A stretch of DNA of 64,000 nt. Source: Euryarchaeota archaeon UBA86 (GTDB lineage: Archaea > Thermoplasmatota > Poseidoniia > Poseidoniales > Thalassarchaeaceae). The notes below the pieces were generated by a model, which searched no databases, was not told the DNA's origin, and saw only the letters and a list, made by a program, of their open reading frames with translations. The DNA lies in contig DAQX01000029.1 in the NCBI GenBank assembly GCA_002503055.1, positions 11,924 to 75,923 on the forward strand, in the 5' to 3' direction. Positions 41,767-50,601 of the stretch are shown here, piece by piece. Numbering within the stretch: position 1 is the stretch's first letter; each line of letters starts with the position of its first letter. The position numbers and the translations under genes are program-made.

Positions 41767-42156
41767 CTATTGGTACTCTCTGAACTTCTTCCCACAGTTC
41801 TTGCAGGTGCAGATTTTTGTTTCAGGCTCGTCTGAACTCCTAGTTTGCATCAGGACTACGAAAATCTCATTCTTATCGCACTCAGGACATCGAATATCCC
41901 CTACTCTGAGCACTCCCTTGCCCTCTTCCTCTTCCACAACTTCGGTTAGATGCTTCAGAGATTTCTCCGAGCCCGATGCTGTAGCGTTGGCAAGATCAAT
42001 GGTCTCTCCAGTCATTGGATCAGTGAATGTGCCGCCCTTTCCATCGTCGCCGCTCAAAGGGCCCTCGTAACCACATTTGTAGTTAGGACACTTGATGCAT
42101 CCAGATGCATCTGGATACGACAACGCTCCACATTCAGGACAAAACATCTCTCTCAA
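41767..42156 (-). CDS. tfs: Transcription elongation factor TFS
   Basis: The archaeal TFIIS/RPB9-like factor that stimulates RNA cleavage by stalled RNA polymerase. The 129 aa have an N-terminal zinc ribbon (FCPECGALSYP, CIKCPNYKCGYEG) and a C-terminal ribbon RCPECDKNEIFVVLMQTRSSD followed by the acidic hairpin residues DE and CKNCGKKFREY. QTRSSDEPET contains the catalytic Asp-Glu pair. It is divergent from nop5 across a 65-bp gap. Confidence 0.93.
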   Translation of the reverse strand: MREMFCPECGALSYPDASGCIKCPNYKCGYEGPLSGDDGKGGTFTDPMTGETIDLANATASGSEKSLKHLTEVVEEEEGKGVLRVGDIRCPECDKNEIFVVLMQTRSSDEPETKICTCKNCGKKFREYQ

Positions 42157-42172
42157 ACCCTAGTCGGGGCTC

Positions 42173-42200
42173 AACCAACCGAACAGGGACAAACCAACCG
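42173..42200. repeat. Direct repeat AACCAACCG in the tfs/nop5 divergent promoter
   Basis: Two exact 9-bp copies at 42173-42181 and 42192-42200, 19 bp apart, within the 65-bp gap between the tfs and nop5 starts. They may be paired BRE- or regulator-type sites serving the divergent promoters. Confidence 0.5.
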
Positions 42201-42221
42201 TCTATTCAACTATTCTGTGGA

Positions 42222-43298
42222 ATGACTCCTCCTAAGCATCACAGAAGCGATTGGAACCGCACCGTTCAAGCCTCACAGCACTGCCCGGCATATGTGAGGT
42301 TACATTACGATTGGAGGATGGCCCGCGTGGTCGACGACGATGCAAACATCGTTGATGAGATTTCATGGACTTCAAAACATTCTGTCGGAGCACTAACTGA
42401 TAGACTGGAGGAACTTCAGTCAGGAAACCTGAGTCCAGAGGCCAAAACTCTCGCAGAAAGATTCCCAGACGCGCGCCCAGACAGTATGGCCGTACTCTCG
42501 GATCCCGAATGGCCCGACTTGAGTGAAGATGAACATTCTATGCTTTCCGCGGCCTCAGCCAGATTGGCGAAGCGAGGAGTTGCAAACTCTGCTGCTGACC
42601 CAGATCGCAGACTCGACATGCTTTCGGGTGCGACTAGCGAACTCCGAGCTGCATGGGGAACTAGTGAGGCCAGATGCGTCGAGTGGGCAGGCCTTTTCCT
42701 TCCAGATGCTGATTTGGATGCACAGAGGGAACAGATTCCAGCAGCTATTGCTGATGCGGAATCGATCGATTCGGCTGCTACAACCCTAGGTTTGCAAACT
42801 CCAGAACATTCTCCTGGTGAACAGGAATGGGTTGCCTTGTGCGCTCATGCTAGAGGAGTAATAGAATTGGCTGAGAGATTAAACTCGGCTGAACAGGCAA
42901 CTCGGTCACTCGCACAGCAATATGTGCCCACGCTGAGTCTACTCGTAGGTCCTCTTGGAGCAGCCAAGATGGTGACTCTTGCCAGAGGCCGAGAGAGATT
43001 GGCCCGTATGCCCAGCGGTAGTTTACAGGTACTGGGAGCCAGTGGAGCCATGGCTGCACACAGGAGAGGAGCACCACCACCAAAGCACTCTCCAATTCTT
43101 TTCTCACTACCACAGGTCTCAAAGTCGCCTAGATGGGTCCGTGGCAAGATTGCCCGCTATCTTGCTGGAAAGTGCTCAATCGCAGTAAGAGTAGACCACT
43201 TCAATGGAGAGCCTTGGGGAGACGAGCAGATCGACGAGATAAACAAAGAATGTCAGAACATCAAGGACAGGTTCCCAAAACCCCCTAAGAGGAGGTAA
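42222..43298 (+). CDS. C/D-box sRNP core protein Nop5 (Nop56/58)
   Basis: A 358-aa NOP-domain protein that scaffolds archaeal C/D-box ribonucleoproteins for 2'-O-methylation of rRNA. The NOP signature GPLGAAKMVTLARGRERLARM, LQVLGASGAMAAHRRG, PKHSPILFSLPQV and the RGKIARYLAGKCSIAVRVDHF end are clear. The N-terminal fibrillarin-binding part is shorter and more diverged than in other archaea. ATG at 42222 is likely, but ATG at residue 33 (MARVVDDD) is a second choice. Fibrillarin follows by 2 bp. Confidence 0.93.
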   Translation: MTPPKHHRSDWNRTVQASQHCPAYVRLHYDWRMARVVDDDANIVDEISWTSKHSVGALTDRLEELQSGNLSPEAKTLAERFPDARPDSMAVLSDPEWPDLSEDEHSMLSAASARLAKRGVANSAADPDRRLDMLSGATSELRAAWGTSEARCVEWAGLFLPDADLDAQREQIPAAIADAESIDSAATTLGLQTPEHSPGEQEWVALCAHARGVIELAERLNSAEQATRSLAQQYVPTLSLLVGPLGAAKMVTLARGRERLARMPSGSLQVLGASGAMAAHRRGAPPPKHSPILFSLPQVSKSPRWVRGKIARYLAGKCSIAVRVDHFNGEPWGDEQIDEINKECQNIKDRFPKPPKRR

Positions 43299-43300
43299 GA

Positions 43301-43999
43301 ATGAGCCGCAAGCCAGCGAAACTTGCATGGGGCGTGCGTCGCGAAGGCCGCTCTCTATGGACAAGGAATGCAGTTAGAGGGGTCTCTCTAAGGGGAGAGC
43401 GCAGGAAGACAGATTCGAGAATAGAATGGAGGTCCTGGGCAGCATCAAAATCGAAAGTAGCTGCTGCTTTATTGAGGACCTCAAACAACCCCTCTGAATT
43501 GCTACCAGAAACTGGCTCTACATGCTTGTACCTAGGTGCATCTTACGGCTCAACTGTAAGCCATATTCACGACCATGTCTGTGGTTCGGGAAACCACCAT
43601 CGAGGACAAGTTGTAGCAGTAGAGATTTCTCCGCGTGCGATGAGAGAACTATCTACGCTCGCTGCCAGCAGGCCAGGATTAGTCCCAGTTCTTGCTGATG
43701 CTCGAGTGCCAAGTCAGGTTGTACCATTCATGCGCGGTAAGGCAGATTGGATGCACCAAGATTTGAGCATTGCAGATCAGGCCCAGTCTTTCGTAAATAT
43801 GGCTCAAGCCTTCCTTAGGCCAGGAGGCACTGGTCTACTATCTTTGAAAGCGGCTAGTGAGAGGTCGTCACAAGGAGATGATGACAGCAGATTTGCTATG
43901 GCCGAGCAAATTCTAGAAGATTCCGAACTCAGATTAATTGAGAGAATTGACCTAACTGGATTGGAAGAACAGCATGTTCTTTTCCATGTCAAGGGCTAA
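43301..43999 (+). CDS. flpA: Fibrillarin-like rRNA/tRNA 2'-O-methyltransferase
   Basis: FlpA (232 aa) is the methyltransferase of the C/D-box sRNP, using S-adenosylmethionine. Motifs: EWRSWAASKSKVAAALL, the SAM loop YLGASYGSTVSHIHD, VVAVEISPRAMRELS, and DARVPS near the active site, with HQDLS and a final HVLFHVKG strand. A basic N-terminal segment precedes the fold. It follows nop5 with a 2-bp gap, the standard archaeal pair. Confidence 0.94.
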   Translation: MSRKPAKLAWGVRREGRSLWTRNAVRGVSLRGERRKTDSRIEWRSWAASKSKVAAALLRTSNNPSELLPETGSTCLYLGASYGSTVSHIHDHVCGSGNHHRGQVVAVEISPRAMRELSTLAASRPGLVPVLADARVPSQVVPFMRGKADWMHQDLSIADQAQSFVNMAQAFLRPGGTGLLSLKAASERSSQGDDDSRFAMAEQILEDSELRLIERIDLTGLEEQHVLFHVKG

Positions 44000-44007
44000 C
44001 TCATTCT

Positions 44008-44421
44008 CTAGAAAAATGCTAATCCACCAAGTGCTGCTCCGCCACCGACGATTAATATTCCATATCCAATCAGTGAGAGGTAGTTCAGAACTAGTCCAAT
44101 AATCGCCTCATTGCGCCTGAGTCCACCTAGGTTGTTGGCGTCCCTGAGTCCCAAGTGACCTAACACAATTCCGACAATCATGGTTATCGGTGCAAGACAG
44201 GCAGTAAAGCAAAGGAACGGGGCCGAGATATGGCATACCCAAGTCGCTATTCCCAATACTAAGCTGATAGTGGCATTATCGTTATTCTGAGGGATTGGGA
44301 CCATGGGGCTCACAAATGCTCCGGCATTTGCAGGTGCATTCGTATAGGGATCGAACTCCTGCTTATCGTCACCAGTTGATGGACTGCCATCGAATACCGG
44401 GCCGCTTTGTGAGTCCTCCAT
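44008..44421 (-). CDS. DUF4190-like small membrane protein
   Basis: The 137-aa protein has a hydrophilic, Pro/Asp/Asn-rich N-terminal 50 residues, then three hydrophobic segments (about 60-95, 105-120 and 122-137) containing ATISLVLGIATWV and IGLVLNYLSLIGYGIL. The order resembles DUF4190 proteins, in which GxxLGxxxL repeats recur (IVLGHLGLRDA). Function unknown. ATG at 44421 gives MEDSQSGP; the frame reaches 44439. It is convergent with fibrillarin and divergent from mutM. Confidence 0.72.
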   Translation of the reverse strand: MEDSQSGPVFDGSPSTGDDKQEFDPYTNAPANAGAFVSPMVPIPQNNDNATISLVLGIATWVCHISAPFLCFTACLAPITMIVGIVLGHLGLRDANNLGGLRRNEAIIGLVLNYLSLIGYGILIVGGGAALGGLAFF

Positions 44422-44496
44422 GTTTGTACACATTCGCATTCGGATTTAATATCTACCAAGAGTCAGAATCATGGAGTCGGACCTTCTCAGGTAAAC

Positions 44497-45348
44497 ATGC
44501 CCGAGTTGCCCGAGGTCGAGACCGTTAGGCGCGGATTGGAGAGACATCTGCTAGGCCGGACGATTGAGCGAGTAGAACTCAGAAGGCCAGATCTTAGATT
44601 CCCATTTCCACCAGGATTTGAGAGGATGCTCTCAGGTAGAATCGTGGAGAATCTCGACAGACGGGCAAAGTATCTGCTGACAAGACTTAGTGGAGGTGTG
44701 ACATGGATGTGCCATCTAGGAATGACCGGTCGATGGACATTGCTCGATGCTAATAGCACCGAGGCAGATGATGGACCTCATGACTGGGTAGTATTGCATC
44801 TCGATGACGGCGGTAAGGCAGTGTTTACTGATCATCGAAGGTTCGGTTTCATGGATGCATTCGAAACCGACAAACAGAATCAGAACAAGTTCCTATCCAA
44901 ACTCGGTCCAGAACCTACTCCAGATTACCTGACTCCAATGGATCTTGCTGATGCACTTAGGGGACGCAAAACTCCGATGAAGTCTGCATTGCTAGATCAA
45001 TCCACAGTGGCCGGTCTTGGGAATATTTATGTCTGTGAGATTCTATTCAGATCTGGAGTCTCGCCAAAGAGAAGCGCATCTTCTGTAGCCGGCAAGTCAG
45101 GAGTCACAAAGCGAGTAGAGAGAGTTACTGCAGCAACTCATGATGTCATTACTGAGGCAATCGATGCCGGTGGCTCGACCATCAGTGATTTCGTCAATGT
45201 AGAGGGCGACTTGGGTTACTTCAGCCACTCCTTCCAAGTCTATGGAAGGGAAGGAGAGGCATGTGTAGTTGAGGACTGCAAGTCAACTATCAGACGTATC
45301 GTGCAGTCAGGAAGATCGACCTTCTATTGCCCGAATTGTCAGCGCTAA
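44497..45348 (+). CDS. mutM: Formamidopyrimidine-DNA glycosylase (MutM/Fpg family)
   Basis: This 283-aa base-excision enzyme removes oxidised purines and cuts at the resulting site. The N-terminal MPELPEVETVRRGL supplies the catalytic Pro2 and Glu3; HLGMTGRW and TDHRRFGFM follow; the helix-two-turn-helix AGLGNIYVCEILFRSGV is intact; and the zinc finger C-x5-C...C-x2-C is seen in CVVEDCKS and FYCPNCQR. It is a bacterial-type repair gene, uncommon in archaea, so probably acquired from bacteria. It converges on an SDR gene with no gap. Confidence 0.94.
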   Translation: MPELPEVETVRRGLERHLLGRTIERVELRRPDLRFPFPPGFERMLSGRIVENLDRRAKYLLTRLSGGVTWMCHLGMTGRWTLLDANSTEADDGPHDWVVLHLDDGGKAVFTDHRRFGFMDAFETDKQNQNKFLSKLGPEPTPDYLTPMDLADALRGRKTPMKSALLDQSTVAGLGNIYVCEILFRSGVSPKRSASSVAGKSGVTKRVERVTAATHDVITEAIDAGGSTISDFVNVEGDLGYFSHSFQVYGREGEACVVEDCKSTIRRIVQSGRSTFYCPNCQR

Positions 45349-46104
45349 TCAGCGTAGCATCAGCATCGTTTTGACAATCATTAGTTGTAGTCTAATTGGC
45401 AAAATCCTACCCAATAGAGGGACTCCCCAATTGACAAAACCCGGAATGACTTCTCTTCGTCTATTCATCATCGCTCTCACAGCAATCTTAGCCACTCTTT
45501 CAACACGCATTGCACTCCAAAGCTCCACGCCTGTGAGTTTCATTCCCGAGACTTCTTGGAAACCAGTCTGAACATATCCGGGGCAAAGCGCAGTAACCGA
45601 AACTCCGGCCCCCTTCAATTCAGAACTCATCGCACGTGACAGGGAGAGAACATACGACTTGCTGGCACAATAGACAGCCATGCCAGGTCCGGGCTGGAAA
45701 GCAGCAATTGAGGCCACATTCAGTATCTTCCCACTTCCTTGACTTTTCATCTTGGTAGAATAATGGTGCCCTAAGGCAGTCAATGCCCTGATATTGACAT
45801 CTACAATTCCTAACAATTCATCAGAATCTTGTTCTGTCATTTTACCGTATAATCCATATCCAGCATTATTGACCAGTATGTCCACATTCTCATTCAATTG
45901 GATTAGCCTATCGACCTCTGCAGGAATTGAGAGATCTGCCGTGATAACTTCAACTTTAGTGGAATCACTTAATTCCTCAGCTAGAGAATTTAGCAGATTT
46001 TCTCGCCTTCCCGTAATTATCAGACGATCTACTTTGGTTGCTAGAATCTTGGCTATCTCTAGTCCAATACCGCTGGATGCACCAGTGACAAGTGCTACTG
46101 ACAT
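45349..46104 (-). CDS. Short-chain dehydrogenase/reductase
   Basis: A classical SDR of 251 aa: the cofactor motif TGASSGIGLEIA, NNAGYGLYG, the active site Ser in LNVASIAAFQ and the YxxxK motif YCASKSYV, then PGYVQTGF. These enzymes reduce or oxidise carbonyl/hydroxyl groups with NAD(P). The tail after residue 195 is hydrophobic and basic (LPIRLQLMIVKTMLMLR), perhaps membrane-associated as in some 3-oxoacyl and steroid-type SDRs. Substrate unknown. It follows the IcmF gene by 12 bp. Confidence 0.9.
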   Translation of the reverse strand: MSVALVTGASSGIGLEIAKILATKVDRLIITGRRENLLNSLAEELSDSTKVEVITADLSIPAEVDRLIQLNENVDILVNNAGYGLYGKMTEQDSDELLGIVDVNIRALTALGHHYSTKMKSQGSGKILNVASIAAFQPGPGMAVYCASKSYVLSLSRAMSSELKGAGVSVTALCPGYVQTGFQEVSGMKLTGVELWSAMRVERVAKIAVRAMMNRRREVIPGFVNWGVPLLGRILPIRLQLMIVKTMLMLR

Positions 46105-46116
46105 TCAACAGCCTCA

Positions 46117-49100
46117 TCACATGTTTCGGCGGAACTTTCCACCAGTCTCAAACAGGGCCTGTGTGACTTGTCCAACCGTACAATAATCCACTATATCCAT
46201 CATAACCTCAAACAGGTTTCCACCCTCGCGAGCGACCTGCTTCAGTCTAGCAAGACCAGCCTCGGCCTCAGCCGAATGAGCCTCTTTGAACTCCTTGTTA
46301 CGGCCGATTACCATATGACGCTCAGACTCATCTGAACGAGTCACATCGACATCGAAGTCGTCAGACGACATTACCGCAGAACCTTCGTCGATGTAGGTAT
46401 TTACGCCCACTATAGGCAACTCCCCTGAGTGCTTGCGCTGCTCATACACCATCGACTCATCTTGGATACGGTTACGCTGGTAGTTGACCTCTAATGAGCC
46501 TAGTACTCCTCCTCGCGCATGCATCTCCTCGAAGATTCTCAGAACTCTCTCCTCCACATTGTCGGTCAACCACTCGGCAAAGAATGAGCCCTGTAGTGGA
46601 TTCTCGTTCTGAAGCCAACCATACTCCTTAGACAAAATCAGTTGGATTGCAACAGCGTCCCTGACAGTATCTTCAGTTGGTGTTCCGAAAGCCTCGTCAC
46701 GACTGTTTGTATGTAGTGAGTTTGCGTTGTCAGCGAGGGCGTAAAGGGCTTGCAAGGTTGTTCGGTAATCATTCCAAGTAAACTCCTGAGAGTGCAGGCT
46801 TCGCCCACTTCCCTGAATATGGTACTTGAGTTTCTGACCTCGGTCTCCGACACCATACAAATCGCGCATAGCGATGGCCCAGATTCTTCTACTAACTCGA
46901 CCAATCACACCGTATTCTGGGTCCATGCCGTTTGAGAAGAACCAACTGAAGTTACGCAGGAATTTGTCGGCATTGAGGCCACGCGCCTTGAACAACTCGA
47001 CATAGGTCAAACCGTTGGAGAGAGTGAGAGCAGCCTGGCTGATTGGATTCGCCCCTGCCTCGTCAATATGGTAGCCAGAGATTGAGACGAAGTAGTGGTT
47101 ACGGACATCATTATCCACATAGAATTCAGCCACATCTCCCATCATTCTCAGAGCAGTATCAAGATTGAATACTAGGGTGTTTTGGCCCATAGCTTCCTTG
47201 AGTTGGTCCGCTTGTACAGTGCCTCGCACAGTGCTTAGTGTTCTAGTCTTGATTTCGGCATACTCATCTTCAGTCGGATCCCTACCATTCTCTTCTACGA
47301 ACTTGGCTACTTGCTGGCGGATTGCAACTGTAAAGAATGCAGCAAGGTGCCACCAGTAATTGCCATTTATTGTCTTAGATACTGATGTATTAGGTGCGCA
47401 CAAATCGAAACCTTCGAACAACTTCTCCATCTCATCTACAGTACTGATTGATACTCCTGATTCACACACCTTACCGAAGATATCGAGCCTTTCTACTGGA
47501 TCATGTCCGTAAAGACTGGGCGAATCAAAAGCGACCGATAGTCGGTTGAACGGTTGATCTCTGGAAAGGAAGTGGTAGCGCTTGTTAGTACGCTCAGCGC
47601 TCCCCTCGCCAGCAAACATCCTGACCGGAAGCTCGTCTGCTCGCTTGAATGGGAATACACCACCAGTGTAAGGGAATAATCCGGGCGCATTTTCTCTCCG
47701 AATCCATTCAAGCCTGTCTCCCCAATCCTCGGTATCTGGTAGTGCAACCCGAGGCAAATCCAAGCCAGATAGGGTGGTCCTAGTTGTTTCAACGGGAATC
47801 TCCTTTCCTCTGACTGTATAACTCGCTTCTCCGGATCTGTAGGCGGCCGCCCTTGCTTCGAAATCCTCGAGAGCCTGCCAAGCCTCCTCTGCAACTTCTG
47901 CTCTGACGCCTACGGCCTCCTCAGCCAAATCATCTGCAGCCGTATCCTTACCGCTCGATCGCATTTGTTCGGCCGAAGCCTCTAGTTGCTGAACAAGTCT
48001 AACTCGACGAACAGTCTCATCGGTTCTCTGATGGTAACTACGGACAGAAGAAGCGACTTCTGCCAGGTAACCCTGCCTTTCTGAAGGAATAGGATTTGAG
48101 CGGTGTGGCAGACCATCCTTGCCAATTCTAGCTGGAGCCGCATAGAAGTCTGCGCCGAGTTTTTCACTAAGGATACCCGACAATCTCTCCCATAGCATGT
48201 CAACTCCGGCATCTGCGAACTGACTAGCAATTGTTGGAATCACAGGCAGAGTCGAATCATCTGCATCCCACAACTCCCGATTGCGCTTGAACTGCTTACG
48301 AATCTCAGAGAGGGCCTCTTCGGAACCTCTCCGATCGAACTTGTTGAGCACAATGAGATCGGCTGCATCAAGCATCTCCAACTTCTCTAATTGGCTTGGA
48401 GCTCCATATTCGCGAGTTGTTACATACATCGAGACATCAGCGACCTCGGTAATCGCATCATCACCTTGCCCGATTCCACTAGTCTCTACGAATACCAAAT
48501 CGAAGCCAACTGCCTGACAGACCTGAACTGCCCTGTCCACACAGTCAGCGATTTCTCGTCCGCTTTCTCTGCTAGCGAATGAGCGCATGAACAGGTTCTC
48601 ATCAGAGAGAGAATTCATCCTTATCCTATCGCCCAGAAGTGCCCCCCCAGTCCTCTTTCGCGTTGGATCAGTTGCAAGTAGAGCGATTTTCATTCCAGGA
48701 TTATCTCTCTGAATTCTAAGCATAATCTCATCAGTCAGACTAGACTTACCGGCCCCTCCAGTTCCTGTCAGCCCTACTATAGGACAAACTTCCTCCTCAG
48801 GGCGTGAACGAACTCGCTGTAGAACAGCCGAGAAAGAATCCTCGTCACCGTTCTCTGCTAGTGTGAGTATTTTTGAGACAGAACCATGGTCATCAGCCGT
48901 TACAGGGTTAGCCAGAGAATCAAAGCGAGAAGAATCCAGCAAATCCGCATTCGATGCTCTTTCCATGGCATCCTGTACCATTCCGACAAGCCCTAGATTA
49001 CGACCATCATCAGGCGAGTAGATTCGGGCAATATTCTTCTCATCTAGATGCTCTATCTCGTGAGGGAGTATTGTTCCACCACCGCCTCCGAATAGGAAAA

Positions 49101-49380
49101 CATGGCCGAAACCAGAATCATCGAGAATTTCTCTCGTATGGGTGAACATCTCTACTGCTCCTCCTTGATACGAAGTGATCGCGACAGCGTGAGCGTCTTC
49201 CTGAATTGCCGCTCTCGCGACTTCATCCGCACCGCGGTCATGGCCTAGGTGAATTACCTCGCAGCCCTGACTCTGCAATATTCTACGGAAGATGCCAATT
49301 GCCACATCATGGCCATCAAAGATGGCCGCTGCGGTAACAACGCGAAGAGGCACACTGCTCTCCGACCGCTCACTACCCAT
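46117..49380 (-). CDS. icmF: Fused isobutyryl-CoA mutase (IcmF-type), with B12 and G-protein domains
   Basis: At about 1087 aa this matches the single-polypeptide IcmF layout. The N-terminal B12 domain has FDGHDVAIGIFRRIL with the cobalt-binding His24; the middle is a MeaB-like GTPase chaperone (P-loop GLTGTGGAGKSS, ETSGIGQGDD, LNKFDRRGSEEAL); the C-terminal TIM barrel has GVFPFKRADELPVRMFAGEG and the mutase motifs GNYWWHLAAFF and ISGYHIDEAGANP. IcmF interconverts isobutyryl-CoA and n-butyryl-CoA, and related fusions act on other acyl-CoAs. It needs adenosylcobalamin. ATG at 49380 is preferred to the TTG at 49407. Confidence 0.9.
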   Translation of the reverse strand: MGSERSESSVPLRVVTAAAIFDGHDVAIGIFRRILQSQGCEVIHLGHDRGADEVARAAIQEDAHAVAITSYQGGAVEMFTHTREILDDSGFGHVFLFGGGGGTILPHEIEHLDEKNIARIYSPDDGRNLGLVGMVQDAMERASNADLLDSSRFDSLANPVTADDHGSVSKILTLAENGDEDSFSAVLQRVRSRPEEEVCPIVGLTGTGGAGKSSLTDEIMLRIQRDNPGMKIALLATDPTRKRTGGALLGDRIRMNSLSDENLFMRSFASRESGREIADCVDRAVQVCQAVGFDLVFVETSGIGQGDDAITEVADVSMYVTTREYGAPSQLEKLEMLDAADLIVLNKFDRRGSEEALSEIRKQFKRNRELWDADDSTLPVIPTIASQFADAGVDMLWERLSGILSEKLGADFYAAPARIGKDGLPHRSNPIPSERQGYLAEVASSVRSYHQRTDETVRRVRLVQQLEASAEQMRSSGKDTAADDLAEEAVGVRAEVAEEAWQALEDFEARAAAYRSGEASYTVRGKEIPVETTRTTLSGLDLPRVALPDTEDWGDRLEWIRRENAPGLFPYTGGVFPFKRADELPVRMFAGEGSAERTNKRYHFLSRDQPFNRLSVAFDSPSLYGHDPVERLDIFGKVCESGVSISTVDEMEKLFEGFDLCAPNTSVSKTINGNYWWHLAAFFTVAIRQQVAKFVEENGRDPTEDEYAEIKTRTLSTVRGTVQADQLKEAMGQNTLVFNLDTALRMMGDVAEFYVDNDVRNHYFVSISGYHIDEAGANPISQAALTLSNGLTYVELFKARGLNADKFLRNFSWFFSNGMDPEYGVIGRVSRRIWAIAMRDLYGVGDRGQKLKYHIQGSGRSLHSQEFTWNDYRTTLQALYALADNANSLHTNSRDEAFGTPTEDTVRDAVAIQLILSKEYGWLQNENPLQGSFFAEWLTDNVEERVLRIFEEMHARGGVLGSLEVNYQRNRIQDESMVYEQRKHSGELPIVGVNTYIDEGSAVMSSDDFDVDVTRSDESERHMVIGRNKEFKEAHSAEAEAGLARLKQVAREGGNLFEVMMDIVDYCTVGQVTQALFETGGKFRRNM

Positions 49381-49522
49381 GCTAATTGGGACAATGGGGG
49401 CACCCAAAAATGAGCCGCATGCAGTATAGAAGCCTCTCTCTACAGAAAAATCAGTATGTAATACTCGAAATTAAGACATCGCAGGGTCATAGTTCAAGAC
49501 CCTATACTCATGTTCAGGTACG

Positions 49523-49969
49523 ATGCGATTGAACTGTCCCAGAGATGGCTCGATTCTGATTCTTCCAAGAGAATCGGACCGCTCGACATTTAGTCGCCAC
49601 GGCATCCATCACTGCGATGAGTGCTCAGGCATGCTACTCAATGCTGATGCTGCATCATCAACGATTTCGGAACAAAAACTCAACAAGATGCACGACGCCT
49701 TTGAAACCGAGGGCGACGAGATTAACCTCGACTGCCCATTTTGCGATTCACACATGAGAGTCAGGAAAATTGTATTCTCAAGAATCGATGGAACAGAGAT
49801 GGATCCAATCGAAATTGATGGCTGCCCATCCTGCTCGTCTTTCTGGTTCGATGCAGGTGAGTTGCAGAAAATTTCGCCGCCAATTGTTGAGTATGATGCC
49901 AACAGAGAGGCGAAAGCCCTCTCGATTGTCATGGAGATGCTAATGCATCTTCCATTCGTAATTCTTTGA
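49523..49969 (+). CDS. Double zinc-ribbon protein
   Basis: The 148-aa protein has two zinc ribbons: CPRD...CDECSG near the N-terminus and DCPFCDSHM with GCPSCSSFWFDAGEL. The second fits the zf-TFIIB type (DGCPSCxxxWFDxxE), also seen at 58762-59376. Function unknown; such proteins may bind DNA, RNA or another protein. A hydrophobic C-terminus (IVMEMLMHLPFVIL) could be a membrane or partner contact. It lies divergent from icmF and convergent on the LysE exporter. Confidence 0.8.
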   Translation: MRLNCPRDGSILILPRESDRSTFSRHGIHHCDECSGMLLNADAASSTISEQKLNKMHDAFETEGDEINLDCPFCDSHMRVRKIVFSRIDGTEMDPIEIDGCPSCSSFWFDAGELQKISPPIVEYDANREAKALSIVMEMLMHLPFVIL

Positions 49970-50590
49970 TTACAGATAGCCACTGTACAGTAGGCCCGCG
50001 AATACAAACATCAGGACACCCATCGCAGCATCTATCCTGCGTGCCTGGGCGCGTAGTTTCGAGACCCCATCTCCACTACTCAGCACCGTTGCAACAGTAA
50101 CATACCAAGTGCCATCAATTCCCATGCCAAGAAGTCCCATTCCGAACAGAGTTTCAGTACTGATATTCGACTCAATGAAAGGGGCGTAAAGAGCGAGCAT
50201 CCATGCCAGTATCTTGGGGTTGAGAAGAGCGATGGCGAAGCCCTGGACGAACCCCACCCGATCAGAAGGGCCGTGACCATCATCCGAAGACTCGTAAGGA
50301 GGGCCCATAGAGGACTTCAGGAAACTGTAGCCTAGCCAAATCAACAGAGCTATCCCTCCCCACTTCAGTATCAATTCAGTAGATTCGTGCAGACTGAGTG
50401 CAGTAGCTATTCCAGCGGCTGCTAGAAATGCATAGATTCCAAATCCGATTCCGTGCCCAATTCCAGTCATTACGCCTTGACGGCGCCCTCCAACCATCGT
50501 GTTACGTAGAACTACTGCAAGACTAGGTCCCGGACTCATCGCACCGAGCATAAACACGGTGGCCAAAGCCACCCATGCCTCGGGCTCCAT
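49970..50590 (-). CDS. LysE/RhtB-family amino-acid exporter
   Basis: A 206-aa protein with six predicted helices. The family signature GAMSPGPSLAVVLRNTMVGGRRQG is present near the N-terminus (residues about 16-39), followed by GIGHGIGFGIYAF and FVQGFAIALLNPKILAWMLAL, where NPK is conserved in LysE/RhtB. It exports an amino acid or homoserine-lactone-like compound; the substrate is not known. It starts 11 bp downstream of the acyl-CoA ligase stop on the same strand. Confidence 0.9.
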   Translation of the reverse strand: MEPEAWVALATVFMLGAMSPGPSLAVVLRNTMVGGRRQGVMTGIGHGIGFGIYAFLAAAGIATALSLHESTELILKWGGIALLIWLGYSFLKSSMGPPYESSDDGHGPSDRVGFVQGFAIALLNPKILAWMLALYAPFIESNISTETLFGMGLLGMGIDGTWYVTVATVLSSGDGVSKLRAQARRIDAAMGVLMFVFAGLLYSGYL

Positions 50591-50601
50591 CGAACCACCG
50601 A

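Noticed and set aside
47493..47894. 133-aa minus-strand frame in another phase
   Set aside because: Shadow of icmF.
49483..49503. AGGGTC/GACCCT hairpin in the leader of the zinc-ribbon gene, resembling a tRNA T arm
   Set aside because: Loop length is wrong for a T arm and no tRNA can be folded around it; 6-bp stems like this are expected by chance.
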